From CAVVEQ01 sp963804865 (lineage in GTDB: Bacteria; Chloroflexota; Anaerolineae; Anaerolineales; Anaerolineaceae): a stretch of 64,000 nucleotides of DNA. A program made the translations under genes and the position numbers. Shown here in pieces: positions 26,433 through 35,062 of this stretch. The stretch's first letter is position 1; every line of letters starts with the position of its first letter. The stretch covers positions 682,001 to 746,000 of the forward strand of contig CAWDSH010000001.1 in assembly GCA_963804865.1 (NCBI GenBank). The letters run 5' to 3'. The notes beneath the pieces are model-generated. The model did no database searches, was not told the DNA's origin, and saw nothing but the letters and a program-made list of their open reading frames with translations.

Positions 26433-27452
26433 TTAGACTTTCTGCCAAACACTTAGTTCAAGCGTCAATCGATCAAAGTGACTTTCTGGCTGCACACCAC
26501 CCTGCCCGTAGTTCATATCGACAACGTGGGCTTCAAGGGTTAGAGTGGCTGTTTCAAGAACAATCCTCTGTCCCGGTTGAACTTGCAGTAGTTCGCCCTT
26601 CGACATCAATCTCTGGCGGATCGTGGAGTCATTGAACGCGAATCAACTCATGACCATTTTTGTCACCGTCTGGATATCGTTCTTGTCAAACAACCACACC
26701 TCAAACGCGGTCACTTTCTTAGGCTCGCTATTTCCTATTGTCTCGGATATCCCAACGCCGCATTCACCCAGAAATTCTCCAGCAGGCGCATCAATACTGA
26801 ATAAATCATCATAAAGATCGTCACCGATCACATATGTCGTCATAAATTGGGCAATGGGTGCGTCATGTTCTTCACTTGAATAGGAACCTGCAGTTGCTTC
26901 GCCTTCTCCACTTTTGCTCTTGCCGAATAATTGCAAACCTGTACCACTGCGCCGGGGTTTGATTACGAATAAATAGAAGGCAGCAGCGCCGACCAGCAAG
27001 GTCACCAGGCAAAGAACGCTGAGAAGTAAGATCGACGAGCTGCTCTTTCCTGCTCCTGGGGTGGACGTCCCATTCTCACCATTGGTTTCAGAACCAGAAT
27101 CTGCGCTGGCAGGGACTTTCATCATGGATTGAAATGATTCAATTGCATCCTGCGGGGTTGCCGGGCAATTTTTTGTTGATGTATTGGATAACGACTCGGG
27201 ACCACTTTCACCCAGTTCCGCAAATCTTCTTACTGCAAGGCTGGCATTTTCATTTCGGGCATAAGAATCGATCATCATGCAGACAAAATCCTGCTGAATG
27301 TCTGACCGCATGTCGGATGGTGATGCGTCGAACCATTTTACAGGCCATAGCCACCAACCCAGAATTGGCAGCCCTATGATCAATCCCAAGAATAATCCAG
27401 CGATGCCCGCATATAATGGCTTATTGAGATATTGTTTGATTCGTTCTAACAT
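26433..27452 (-). pseudogene. Conserved single-pass or double-pass membrane protein with an in-frame TGA at 26643-26645
   Basis: The frame from the ATG at 27452 (preceded by TAGGAGC) encodes 270 codons, reaches TGA at 26643-26645, then stays open in the same frame for 69 more codons to a TAA at 26433-26435. Residues about 15-36 form a membrane helix (LFLGLIIGLPILGWWLW), and residues about 145-168 form a second. Between them is a soluble Cys-containing part, and after them a domain with IAQFMTTYVIGDDLYDD and FEVWLFDKNDIQTVTKMV. After the TGA, LLQVQPGQRIVLETATLTLE and the end LTLELSVWQKV look like the same beta-rich domain continuing. The terminator follows the distal stop. I recognise this only as a conserved hypothetical type of Chloroflexi; no function is known to me. 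The TGA may be a point mutation, sequence error or readthrough site. Confidence 0.72.
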
Positions 27453-27539
27453 TGAAGCTCCTAATATTTCTCTCGACGAGATACCTGCTCAATCGATGAC
27501 TCACATCATTGACAACGAACGAATCTTTGGGTGCAAGTA

Positions 27540-29849
27540 TTATGCCGCTTCGGATGTCGCTTCTGGAAGCTGCTCAATCAGGAAGCTCTCCTCACAATTC
27601 ATACATTGAGCTTCCCTCTTATTGGCAATGACTAGCTGACCTTTGCAGTTGGGACAAGGCACAGCAATGGGTTTCTTCCAGGAGGTGAAATCACAATTTG
27701 GGTAATTGGCGCAGGCGTAGAAGAGCCGATTCTTGCGAGTTTTGCGCTCCACCACGTCTCCGCCATCTTTGGGGCATTTTACGCCAATTTTCTCAAGCCA
27801 GGCTTCGGTATGTCTGCAATTTGGAAAGCCCAGGCAGCTGACAAATTTCCCATATCGCCCCCAGCGGATCACCAGTTCGTTTCCGCAATCCGGGCAGATC
27901 TTCCCGATTTTCTCCAGTTCCATCTTGGATTCGGGCATCATTTCCTGGGCATGTTTGAGCTTGGGTTCAAATTCCTTGTAGAACTGATGCATGACCTTGG
28001 TCCATTTGATATCGCCTTCAGCGATTTTATCCAGGTCTTTTTCCATCTTGGCGGTGAAACTTGTATTAAGAATGTCCCCAAAGTATTCGATCATCAGATC
28101 ATTGACCGTTATCCCGGTCTCTGTGGGTGATAACCGTTTAGCTTCCCGAATTACATATCCACGTGCCTGGATGGTTGATAAGATTGGTGCATAGGTGGAA
28201 GGTCGTCCAATACCGAACTCCTCCAGCACCTGGACCAGTGAAGCTTCTGTATAACGCGGTGGTGGTTGTGTGAAATGCTGTTCAGGGATCAGGCGTACAA
28301 GTTCCTGCTTCTGTCCCTCCAGGATACCGGCGGGTATCCGGACTTCCTCTTCCTCATTCTTTTGATCTTCATCCTTGGCTTCTTCATAAACAATCAAATA
28401 CCCGGCAAATTTCATCGAAGATCCTGAAGCCCGAAATAAGTACGAATGAGTTGTGTTTTCAGTTGATATTTCGATTGTGAGTGTATCAAATACCGCCGCC
28501 TCCATCTGCGAAGCAACAAAGCGCTGCCAGATCAGGTTATAGACTTTGTATTGATCAGGGTTTAAGTATGCTTTTACTTTATCTGGCGAACGGAGAACGG
28601 ATGTCGGGCGGATGGCTTCGTGCGCTTCCTGAGCGGAAACCGCGCGAGTGGTGTACTTGGGAGGTTCCTTGGGGAGGTAATCCTTGCCATATTTTTCTTC
28701 AATAAATTTTCTCGCTTCATTAATCGCGACTTCTGCAACATTTATTGAATCTGTTCGCATGTACGTGATCAGACCCGTTGTCCCGCCTTCGCCCACATCC
28801 AAACCTTCATAAAGTTGTTGCGCCATGATCATGGTACGGCGGGCAGTGTACCCCAGTTTTCGAGATGCTTCCTGCTGCAAAGTACTGGTGATGAACGGTG
28901 CCGAGGGTTTCCTTCTCCGTTCTCCGCGCTTGACACGGGAGACAACATAACTCGCTTTTTCCATTTCATCCAGCAAGGGACGAACGACCGCTTCGTTGCC
29001 GAGTTCCGGATCCTTTTCATCGATTTTTGCCAGTTTGGCCAGAAAAGTCTGTTTGATTCCTTCCGGTTTAAATTCCGCTGAAATACTCCAATATTCGACC
29101 GGATTGAAGGCTTCGATTTCGCGCTCCCGTTCCACGATCAATCGCAATGCTACGGATTGAACACGGCCTGCTGAAAGCCGGCTGCGGACTTTTTCCCATA
29201 GCAGAGGGCTTAGGCTGTAACCGACGATGCGATCCAAAACACGCCGCGCCTGTTGGGCATCCACAAGATCCATATTGATTTCCCGCGGGTGGGCAAATGC
29301 GTCATTTATGGCTGGTTCTGTGATTTCATGGAAAACCACACGCTTGGAGAGCTTGGGTTGAATTTCCGCTGATTCGAGTAAATGCCAGGCAATGGCTTCA
29401 CCTTCCCGGTCAGGGTCAGTCGCCAGGTAGACTTCTTCTGCTTTCTTTGCCAGTTCTTTCAATTCCTTGACCACCGGTTTCTTCTCATTCGGCACCCGGT
29501 ACTTGGGTTTGAAATTATTCTCCACATCCACGGATAACTGCGATCTGAGCAAATCCCGAACATGCCCCACGGATGCTCTTACGGTATAACCCTTGCCCAG
29601 GAATCGGCCAACCGTTTTTGCTTTTGCTGGCGATTCAACGATCACCAATTTGCCTTCCCGACCCCGCATGGGATCCCTAGGAGGTGCTTCCATGCCGGTA
29701 TGGGCTTCAGTTCTTCCGATACGATAAACGGTTGTTCCGCAAACCGGACATTTTCCTTTGGTTATCGCCGCGCTCGCAGCATTGAATTCAGCGACCGGAT
29801 TTAATATTTCCCGTTTTGCCTTGCATTTTACACAATATGCTTCGACCAT
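27540..29849 (-). CDS. topA: DNA topoisomerase I with extra N-terminal zinc finger
   Basis: A 769-residue type IA topoisomerase that relaxes negative supercoils. A small N-terminal module (YCVKCKAKREI...KCPVCGTTVYRIG, residues 5-45, four Cys, DUF5679-like) precedes the TOPRIM domain, which starts at KLVIVESPAKAKTVGRFLGK (about residue 67). ATDPDREGEAIAWH is the acidic TOPRIM motif. GLITYMRTDS carries the catalytic Tyr. RLSAGRVQSVALRLIVERE is conserved. Three C-terminal Cys4 zinc ribbons follow (CPDCGNEL...FPNC, CPKDGG...YPNC, CPNCKGQ...CMNC). The ATG at 29849 follows AGGAG. The N-terminal finger is not part of standard TopA and is noted as a finding. It is cotranscribed with the upstream manC (9 bases apart). 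Confidence 0.96.
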   Translation of the reverse strand: MVEAYCVKCKAKREILNPVAEFNAASAAITKGKCPVCGTTVYRIGRTEAHTGMEAPPRDPMRGREGKLVIVESPAKAKTVGRFLGKGYTVRASVGHVRDLLRSQLSVDVENNFKPKYRVPNEKKPVVKELKELAKKAEEVYLATDPDREGEAIAWHLLESAEIQPKLSKRVVFHEITEPAINDAFAHPREINMDLVDAQQARRVLDRIVGYSLSPLLWEKVRSRLSAGRVQSVALRLIVEREREIEAFNPVEYWSISAEFKPEGIKQTFLAKLAKIDEKDPELGNEAVVRPLLDEMEKASYVVSRVKRGERRRKPSAPFITSTLQQEASRKLGYTARRTMIMAQQLYEGLDVGEGGTTGLITYMRTDSINVAEVAINEARKFIEEKYGKDYLPKEPPKYTTRAVSAQEAHEAIRPTSVLRSPDKVKAYLNPDQYKVYNLIWQRFVASQMEAAVFDTLTIEISTENTTHSYLFRASGSSMKFAGYLIVYEEAKDEDQKNEEEEVRIPAGILEGQKQELVRLIPEQHFTQPPPRYTEASLVQVLEEFGIGRPSTYAPILSTIQARGYVIREAKRLSPTETGITVNDLMIEYFGDILNTSFTAKMEKDLDKIAEGDIKWTKVMHQFYKEFEPKLKHAQEMMPESKMELEKIGKICPDCGNELVIRWGRYGKFVSCLGFPNCRHTEAWLEKIGVKCPKDGGDVVERKTRKNRLFYACANYPNCDFTSWKKPIAVPCPNCKGQLVIANKREAQCMNCEESFLIEQLPEATSEAA

Positions 29850-29858
29850 TTTGCTCTC

Positions 29859-30950
29859 CTACAAATATCTATGATGACCATTCTCCTTCAGTATCTTTAC
29901 TATCTCTTTGACTCTTTGGGTTTGATCCCGTGGGCAAACCAGGATTGCATCATGAGTATCGATAATAACCATATCCTGAGTTCCAATGGACACGATCATT
30001 TTTTGATCATCTTCGGAATATACCAGCAATCCTTTGCAATCCAGGTCAATCAAAGTCGCTCCCAGGTTTACGGTCCCTTTTTTATCCTTATCCAAAATGG
30101 CAAACAATGAGTCCCAGCTGCCAACATCACTCCAACCCAGGTCGCTTACCGGCAGCATGGCGACTCTTTTAGCGCCTTCCATGATTCCATAATCGATCGT
30201 TTGTGGTTGGATATTATCCCAATTACTGTCTAATGTTTCTTTTTGTATTTCTGTATTCCACGCAGATTTTATTTCCAGCAGAGCTTTATACAAATCAGGC
30301 ATCTGATTTTTAAACTCATTCATTATCGTTTCGACACGCCAAAAAAACATTCCTGAATTCCAAAAGTGATTCCCGCCAGCAATGAACCTGGTTGCAGATT
30401 CCAGATCAGGTTTTTCCTTGAATTTCACCACCTGGAAGGCAGGTTGACTTTCGATATCATCAATTTTGGTGCCCTGCTGGATATATCCATAACCGGTTGA
30501 AGGAAATTCAGGGAGAATGCCCAGGGTCACAAGCCAATCCTTTTTGGAGAGAAAATATGCTGCAACAATTAATTTTTGAAATTTCTCCACATTGTTGATC
30601 AGATGATCAGCTGTGAGAACTGCCATAACGGCTTCCGGGTCACGTTTTGCCAACACTGCGGCTGCAAAGCCGACAACACTGGCAGTCCCTTTGGGTTTGG
30701 GTTCCAGTAAAAAATTGTCCGGGGGGATTTGAGGGGCTTTCTTATGAAGCGCTTCTGCTTGATCCTCTGTCGTGACAACAATTATCTGCCCGGGAGGGAA
30801 AACACCTTGTAATCGTGCAACTGCCAATTCAAACAATGTTTGATCGCCACCGAGTTTTAACAGCTGTTTTGGCTTATTAAGCCGTGAGAGCGGCCATAAT
30901 CTTGTGCCGCCTCCACCAGCCATTATCACTGCAAAATAATGCTCAAACAT
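29859..30950 (-). CDS. manC: Mannose-1-phosphate guanylyltransferase
   Basis: This enzyme makes GDP-mannose from GTP and mannose 1-phosphate. The nucleotidyltransferase signature MAGGGGTRLWPLSRLNKPKQ lies near the N-terminus, followed by LTADHLINN, the segment GYIQQGTKI, FKEKPDLESA, NSGMFFWR and LGWSDVGSWDSL in family order. It lacks the C-terminal isomerase cupin domain of bifunctional ManC/AlgA, so it is the short, single-function form (about 363 residues). I prefer the ATG at 30950, which has AGGA eight bases upstream; a GTG seven codons earlier is possible. The start overlaps the dprA end. GDP-mannose would feed the glycosylation genes elsewhere in the window. Confidence 0.95.
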   Translation of the reverse strand: MFEHYFAVIMAGGGGTRLWPLSRLNKPKQLLKLGGDQTLFELAVARLQGVFPPGQIIVVTTEDQAEALHKKAPQIPPDNFLLEPKPKGTASVVGFAAAVLAKRDPEAVMAVLTADHLINNVEKFQKLIVAAYFLSKKDWLVTLGILPEFPSTGYGYIQQGTKIDDIESQPAFQVVKFKEKPDLESATRFIAGGNHFWNSGMFFWRVETIMNEFKNQMPDLYKALLEIKSAWNTEIQKETLDSNWDNIQPQTIDYGIMEGAKRVAMLPVSDLGWSDVGSWDSLFAILDKDKKGTVNLGATLIDLDCKGLLVYSEDDQKMIVSIGTQDMVIIDTHDAILVCPRDQTQRVKEIVKILKENGHHRYL

Positions 30951-32061
30951 GGTTAGATGTCCTGTAATCACCTATTGCATCATGGACCAGCATATACGAC
31001 ATGTTACCCACCTGCCGGACCATTCCTTTTAATTCCATCATTACTAAAGCCGCTGATACTTTCTCAACCGGTAAGCCTGATTTTACCTGTATTTCATCCA
31101 CATGCAACGTTTCATCACCAAGGACGTTGATCAAATTCGTTTCCACTTCATCCGCCGGTATCAGCAGACGAGCTTGTTTATATTCCTGGATCTGTTCCAG
31201 GTTGAGAGCTGCAAGCACATCTTCGACATTCAATAAAGGTCGGGCTCCATCCTGGATCAATCAATTCGTCCCCTTGCTTTGAGGAGCATGGATATATCCT
31301 GGAACAGCGAATACTTCTTTTCCTTGTTCTGCAGCAAAAGTCGCAGTAATCAGCGCGCCGCTGGTATCACCTGCCTCAATGACAACAACTGCCTGGGAGA
31401 GACCGGAAATGATCCTGTTCCTTGGCGGAAAATTACCGCTATCCGGAGCCGTTCCAAGCGGGTATTCACTGATGAGTGCACCCGAATGAATGACCTCTTC
31501 TGCCAATTTCCGGTTCTCGGGAGGATAAATAAAATCAACGCCACTCCCCATAACAGCGTAGGTTCTTCCCCCTGCTTTAATGGCGGATTGGTGCGCAATC
31601 GCGTCTATTCCACGCGCCAGACCGCTGATCACAGTCACACCATGACGCCCAAGGAAATCTGCCAGCTCCTCAGCCACCTGCCTGCCGTAAGCCGTCATTC
31701 TCCTTGTCCCCACGATTGCGACAGACCATTCATCTTCTAATCGAATTTCACCCCGGACATAGAGTACAGGGGGTGGTTGATCTATTTCTTTTAATCTCCG
31801 CGGATAAAGATCATCCTCGGATGTCAGGACGGTAATATCATTTTGTTGGATCTTCTGCCACACCTTGTCAAGGTCAACTTGGGAACGAACCTGATGCAGG
31901 TTATCGATGATCTTTTCCCCAAGACCTGCTTCTTTGAGTTGGTTTGCATCGGCTTTCCAGGCTCTTTCAGCGCTGCCGAAAAAATCCACCAGAGTGCGCA
32001 ATCGAACAGCACCAATGCCTTTTACGAGATTAAATCCAACCCAATAATATCTTTCTTCCAT
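30943..32061 (-). pseudogene. dprA: DNA processing protein DprA interrupted by an in-frame TGA at 31261-31263
   Basis: The frame encodes a 372-codon DprA/Smf protein except for one TGA. DprA loads RecA on incoming single-stranded DNA during natural transformation. The N-terminal SAM-like part (residues 1-60) leads to the Rossmann domain: YVRGEI, VAIVGTRRMTAYGRQVAEEL, VISGLARGIDAIAH, TYAVMGSGVDFIYPPENR, SEYPLGT, FPPRNRIISGLSQAVVVIEA, FAVPG. The conserved block near the end of the domain reads QSKGTN-stop-LIQDGARPLL, where the family has GTNxLI; Arg CGA would differ from TGA by one base. The reading frame is unchanged across the stop and continues for 105 codons, through a winged-helix domain (VDEIQVKSGLPVEKVSAALVMME-type pattern), to 30943. 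It is a recent nonsense mutation, a sequence error or a readthrough site. rimM lies 6 bases upstream. Confidence 0.85.
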
Positions 32062-32067
32062 CCCACC

Positions 32068-32631
32068 TCATTCCCATTCAGGGGGGTGCACGGTGATCAT
32101 TCTCTTATTGAGATCAATATTTAGAATAACTGAATCCAATGCGGGCAATAAAATTTCCTTGCCTTGAGGATCTCGAATAATGTATACGTCTTTTGCACCG
32201 GTACGGATGATTTCCTCCAGTCTGCCGAGATCATTGCCTTTTTCATTAACTACATCACAATTGAGAAGTTGATGATGATAATAATAACCTTTAGGCAATC
32301 CTGGCAAATTCTCAGCCCTGATGAAAACTAATTGATTCCGAAATTTTCCAGCTTGCTCATCATTTTCAATCCCACTTAAAAAGATCAAAATCGACTTTCC
32401 ATGAACCCGGATATTCGATATTTCAACCTGGTCTTTGCTTTCTCCGAGATAAACAATCTGACCTGGATGAATTCGCTCCGGGAAATCGGTCAGGATATCC
32501 ATTAATATTTCGCCATTGAATCCGTGCGGTCGCCTGATCCTGCCAATGGACAAGTACAAAGGCTCGCCCTGAGGGGGCGAGCCTTCTGCTTTTATTTGAT
32601 TTACCTTATTGCTCCGGCTCGAACGGCTCAT
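32068..32631 (-). CDS. rimM: Ribosome maturation factor RimM
   Basis: A 187-residue RimM, which binds S19 and helps process the 30S head domain. An N-terminal extension of about 25 non-conserved residues precedes YLSIGRIRRPHGFNGEILM (family start). The PRC-barrel domain follows from GYYYHHQLLNCDVVNEKG, and the C-terminus has DVYIIRDPQGKEILLPALDS. The ATG overlaps the KH-domain gene's stop by four bases (ATGA), which argues for the long form despite the poorly conserved N-terminus. That extension is encoded by a strong GC-rich hairpin (see separate entry). A TTG near the conserved block is an alternative start. Confidence 0.94.
   Translation of the reverse strand: MSRSSRSNKVNQIKAEGSPPQGEPLYLSIGRIRRPHGFNGEILMDILTDFPERIHPGQIVYLGESKDQVEISNIRVHGKSILIFLSGIENDEQAGKFRNQLVFIRAENLPGLPKGYYYHHQLLNCDVVNEKGNDLGRLEEIIRTGAKDVYIIRDPQGKEILLPALDSVILNIDLNKRMITVHPPEWE
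32561..32583 (-). promoter_or_regulatory. Terminator-like hairpin inside the 5' coding part of rimM
   Basis: GGCTCGCCC and GGGCGAGCC form a perfect 9-base stem with a five-base loop; on the minus strand it is followed by TTTGT. It falls in codons about 17-24 of rimM, in the non-conserved extension. It could attenuate transcription between khpA and rimM/dprA or hide a downstream start. The short T run makes full termination uncertain. Confidence 0.45.
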
Positions 32632-32864
32632 CGCGGTTCAACAACATCCAGAGTGACCTGTTTACCTTCTCGTGCTGCTGCGACGCGTAAGAGAGTCCGC
32701 ATGGAATTGGCTACTTTCCCGCCTTTACCAATTACTCGGCCCATGTCTTCACGTGCTACTTTTAATTCAAGATGGATCCGTCCACCCATACGCTCCTGTC
32801 GGACTTCTACGTGCGTAGGATCATCCACCAATGAGCGGGCAATGAATTCAATCAGCTCTTTCAC
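32628..32864 (-). CDS. khpA: KH-domain RNA-binding protein (KhpA/YlqC family)
   Basis: A 78-residue single KH-domain protein. MKELIEFIARSLVDDP opens the family pattern, the GxxG loop is in GRVIGKGGKVANSMRTLLRV (GKGG, about residues 46-49), and it ends DVVEPR. KhpA binds many RNAs and affects ribosome function and cell division in Gram-positive bacteria. Its place between rpsP and rimM is the standard one, although trmD, often in this operon, is not here. It overlaps rimM by four bases. Confidence 0.95.
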   Translation of the reverse strand: MKELIEFIARSLVDDPTHVEVRQERMGGRIHLELKVAREDMGRVIGKGGKVANSMRTLLRVAAAREGKQVTLDVVEPR

Positions 32865-32894
32865 ATTGTCTCCTGGATTAAGAAAAAAGGCGAC

Positions 32895-33569
32895 TTAGGC
32901 TTTTGTATCGGCTTCGGCTTCAGCAGGTTTTTCTTCAGTGGCAGTTGCTTCTGCAGGTGCTTCTGCAGGTTTTTCTTCAACCGCAGCTTCAACGGGTACT
33001 TCGACAGGTTTTTCTTCAACAACTGCTTCTGCGGGTGCTTCTGCACTTTTAACTTCCACCGCTTCTTCTACCACAGCCTCAACCTTCGGTGCAGATAAAT
33101 CTTCGGCAGTCGTTTCAACCTTGGCTTCAGTTTTTTCTTCCTTCTTTACTTCAGCCTTGGCGGCTTCTTTTGGTGCAGCAGCTTTTTTTGCTGCCTTCTT
33201 GGAAACAGTCGTCTTCTTAACCACCGCGGAACCATCTGCGTTCTCACCATTGGCATGTCGTTCATATGCAACTTTTGCTTCAGCCAGGAGGGTTTCAGCA
33301 GATTCGCCTGCTTTGAAACGGGCAAAGCGATCCATCAACCCAACACTATTAAAAATCATGATGACTGAATCCGAAGGTTGAGCACCTTTGCTCATCCACT
33401 CATAAACGCGGTCTTCTTTGATCTCAACAGTCGAAGGATTATGTCGCGGATTGTAATAGCCGAGGATTTCCAGAAAACGCCCATCTCGGGGGCTTTCCTT
33501 ATCAGCAGCCATAATACGAAAGGATGATTGATTCTTTAATCCAGTCCGGCGCAATCTAATGCGAACCAT
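32895..33569 (-). CDS. rpsP: Ribosomal protein bS16 with a long acidic/Ala/Pro/Lys tail
   Basis: Residues 1-85 are a normal bS16 of the 30S subunit (MVRIRLRRTGLKNQSSFRIM, then DGRFLEILGYYNPR and DRVYEWMSKGAQPSDSV). Standard bS16 is about 80-90 residues; here the protein is 224. Residues about 110-224 are low-complexity: a basic stretch rich in Lys and Ala (TTVSKKAAKKAAAPKEA) turns into Glu/Ala/Pro/Val repeats of the type EAxVEEKPxEAP. The tail is probably disordered. The ATG at 33569 follows AGAGGAG. An extended -10 box at 33610-33618 may give the gene its own promoter, 116 bases after the ffh stop. Confidence 0.95.
   Translation of the reverse strand: MVRIRLRRTGLKNQSSFRIMAADKESPRDGRFLEILGYYNPRHNPSTVEIKEDRVYEWMSKGAQPSDSVIMIFNSVGLMDRFARFKAGESAETLLAEAKVAYERHANGENADGSAVVKKTTVSKKAAKKAAAPKEAAKAEVKKEEKTEAKVETTAEDLSAPKVEAVVEEAVEVKSAEAPAEAVVEEKPVEVPVEAAVEEKPAEAPAEATATEEKPAEAEADTKA
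32900..33060. repeat. Imperfect tandem repeat encoding the bS16 tail
   Basis: The plus strand shows recurring units such as GCTTCTGCAGGT and GGTTTTTCTTCAAC in four or five degenerate copies of 30-48 bases. They encode the EEKPxEAP-type peptide repeats. Copy-number change by slippage is likely in relatives. Confidence 0.6.
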
Positions 33570-33609
33570 TTAATAATTACTCCTCTTTCATATCAAAATT
33601 AACCGTATT

Positions 33610-33618
33610 ATTTTATCA
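33610..33618 (-). promoter_or_regulatory. Candidate extended -10 promoter for rpsP
   Basis: Minus-strand TGATAAAAT (TGn-TAAAAT) lies about 35 bases upstream of the preferred rpsP ribosome site and start. No convincing -35 box is seen. It would let rpsP be transcribed apart from ffh. Confidence 0.35.
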
Positions 33619-33685
33619 CAAGCCGAGGGATTTTATGAATAATTGAGAGGTCCCTAAATGGTGGTAACAAATCCATAATATCCGG

Positions 33686-35008
33686 TTATCCAAACAGGCG
33701 AGGTAGTCCTTTTCCACCTGTTTTTTGCATGGTTTTCATCAGTCGTTGGACATCGCGGAATTGCTTTAATAATCGATTGACATCCTGGACATCCAGCCCC
33801 GAACCTCTTGCGATCCTTCGTCTTCGGCTGGCATTCAATACGTCGGGATTCCGCCTTTCTTGAAGTGTCATTGAATCAATGATCGCCTGGGTGACTTTTA
33901 ATTGCCGCTCGGCATCCCTGGGATCCAGGGATTTGGCAGCCTGCCCAAGACCACCTGGCATCATCTCCAGCAATTGGCCGATTGGCCCCATTTTCTTCAC
34001 TTGTTTGAGCTGATCGGAAAAATCCTCTAGGGTAAAAGTACCCTTGAGCAATTTTTGTGTCTGTTCGCTGGCAGTTTTTTGATCATAGAGAGCTTCCGCT
34101 TTTTCGATCAATCCCAGCATGTCCCCCATCCCAAGTATTCTCGATGACATTCTCCTGGGATCAAAACTCTCGAATGCGTCAAGCCCCTCACCTGTACCCA
34201 GGAACTTGATGGGGACACCAGTCACACTGCGGATAGATATCGCTGCGCCACCCCGGGCATCGCCATCGATCTTTGTAAAGATCAAACCAGTGAGATCGAT
34301 TGCGTTCTTGAAACCTTCTGCAATATGTAAAGCTTCCTGTCCGGTCATTGCATCTGCGACCAACAGGGTTTCATTGGGAGTAATTCTTTTCCTGATAGCC
34401 TGCAATTCATTCATGAGTTGATCATCAAGCTGCGAACGTCCCGCCGTATCGATGATCATTACGGAAAAACCACCCTTTTGCGCCTGATCAAATGCCTTTT
34501 GAACGAGTTCTGGAGGTTTGATTCCTTCCCGGGTAAACACTTCAGCTCCAACCTGGTTTCCAAGGATTTGGAGTTGTTGAATGGCAGCCGGACGATAAGG
34601 ATCAGCTGCAACCAGCATGACCCTTTCCCCTTGAGTTTTTAGCAGCGTTGCTAATTTCCCGGCAGCAGTGGTCTTTCCGGATCCCTGAATACCAACCAGC
34701 ATAATTATCCGGGGTTTGGGACCGGTTAAATTCAATCGTTCCGGTTCGCCCAGGGTCGTGATCAGCTCGTCATTGACGATCTTGATCACCTGTTGGCCAG
34801 GATTTAGAGCCTGTGCGACTTCAGCGCCTACTGACCTTTCCCTGACTCGTGCAATAAAATCCTTGACTACGGTATAAGCCACATCTGCTTCAAGAAGAGC
34901 CAGGCGCACTTCACGCATAGCTGCATCGACGTCGTCAGCGGAAAGTTTGCCGCGTCGTTTTAATTGCTGAAAAATTGAATCAAGCCGTTTGGTTAGATTT
35001 TCAAACAT
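33686..35008 (-). CDS. ffh: Signal recognition particle protein Ffh (SRP54)
   Basis: Ffh binds signal peptides and the SRP RNA and delivers nascent chains to FtsY. The preferred start is the ATG at 35008 (MFENLTKRLDSIFQQLKRRG, the canonical N-terminus). The frame is open 16 codons further up to a TTG at 35056, but that point coincides with the predicted transcription start. The NG domain shows GIQGSGKTTAAGKLA (P-loop), DTAGRSQLDDQLM (G3) and TKIDGDARGGAAIS (G4/G5). The M domain near the C-terminus carries ARRRRIARGSGLDVQDVNRLLKQF-type sequence (RRRRIARGSG contacts the RNA) and ends with Met-rich LMKTMQKTGG. Length of 440 residues is normal. A 116-base gap separates it from rpsP. Confidence 0.96.
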   Translation of the reverse strand: MFENLTKRLDSIFQQLKRRGKLSADDVDAAMREVRLALLEADVAYTVVKDFIARVRERSVGAEVAQALNPGQQVIKIVNDELITTLGEPERLNLTGPKPRIIMLVGIQGSGKTTAAGKLATLLKTQGERVMLVAADPYRPAAIQQLQILGNQVGAEVFTREGIKPPELVQKAFDQAQKGGFSVMIIDTAGRSQLDDQLMNELQAIRKRITPNETLLVADAMTGQEALHIAEGFKNAIDLTGLIFTKIDGDARGGAAISIRSVTGVPIKFLGTGEGLDAFESFDPRRMSSRILGMGDMLGLIEKAEALYDQKTASEQTQKLLKGTFTLEDFSDQLKQVKKMGPIGQLLEMMPGGLGQAAKSLDPRDAERQLKVTQAIIDSMTLQERRNPDVLNASRRRRIARGSGLDVQDVNRLLKQFRDVQRLMKTMQKTGGKGLPRLFG

Positions 35009-35011
35009 ACT

Positions 35012-35056
35012 CAAAAAAGATGCCCTTCGCAGGTCCAGGTGCACCATTAAGGGCAA
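35012..35056 (-). promoter_or_regulatory. Terminator-like hairpin in the ffh leader (possible attenuator)
   Basis: On the minus strand TGCCCTT (35055-35049) pairs with AAGGGCA (35027-35021), enclosing 21 bases with a GGTGCACC palindrome, and is followed by TCTTTTTTG. The hairpin begins at the predicted +1 of the promoter at 35063-35091 and ends just before the ffh ATG. Premature termination or leader-controlled translation of the SRP gene is possible. If translation starts at an in-frame ATG at 35047, the hairpin lies in coding sequence. Confidence 0.45.
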
Positions 35057-35062
35057 TATCTA

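Noticed and set aside
26402..26635. Plus-strand open frame after greA
   Set aside because: It overlaps the greA terminator and is antisense to the conserved C-terminal part of the membrane-protein gene; no ribosome site.
26643..31263. UGA recoded as an amino acid across the genome
   Set aside because: TGA ends Sir2, the GAF kinase, the recombinase-like gene, rimM and the S1 gene at proper lengths, so it is a normal stop. Only two in-frame cases are seen.
32938..33381. Plus-strand open frame of 147 codons opposite rpsP
   Set aside because: It is the antisense of the repetitive bS16 tail, rich in Ser/Thr/Ala, with no ribosome site.
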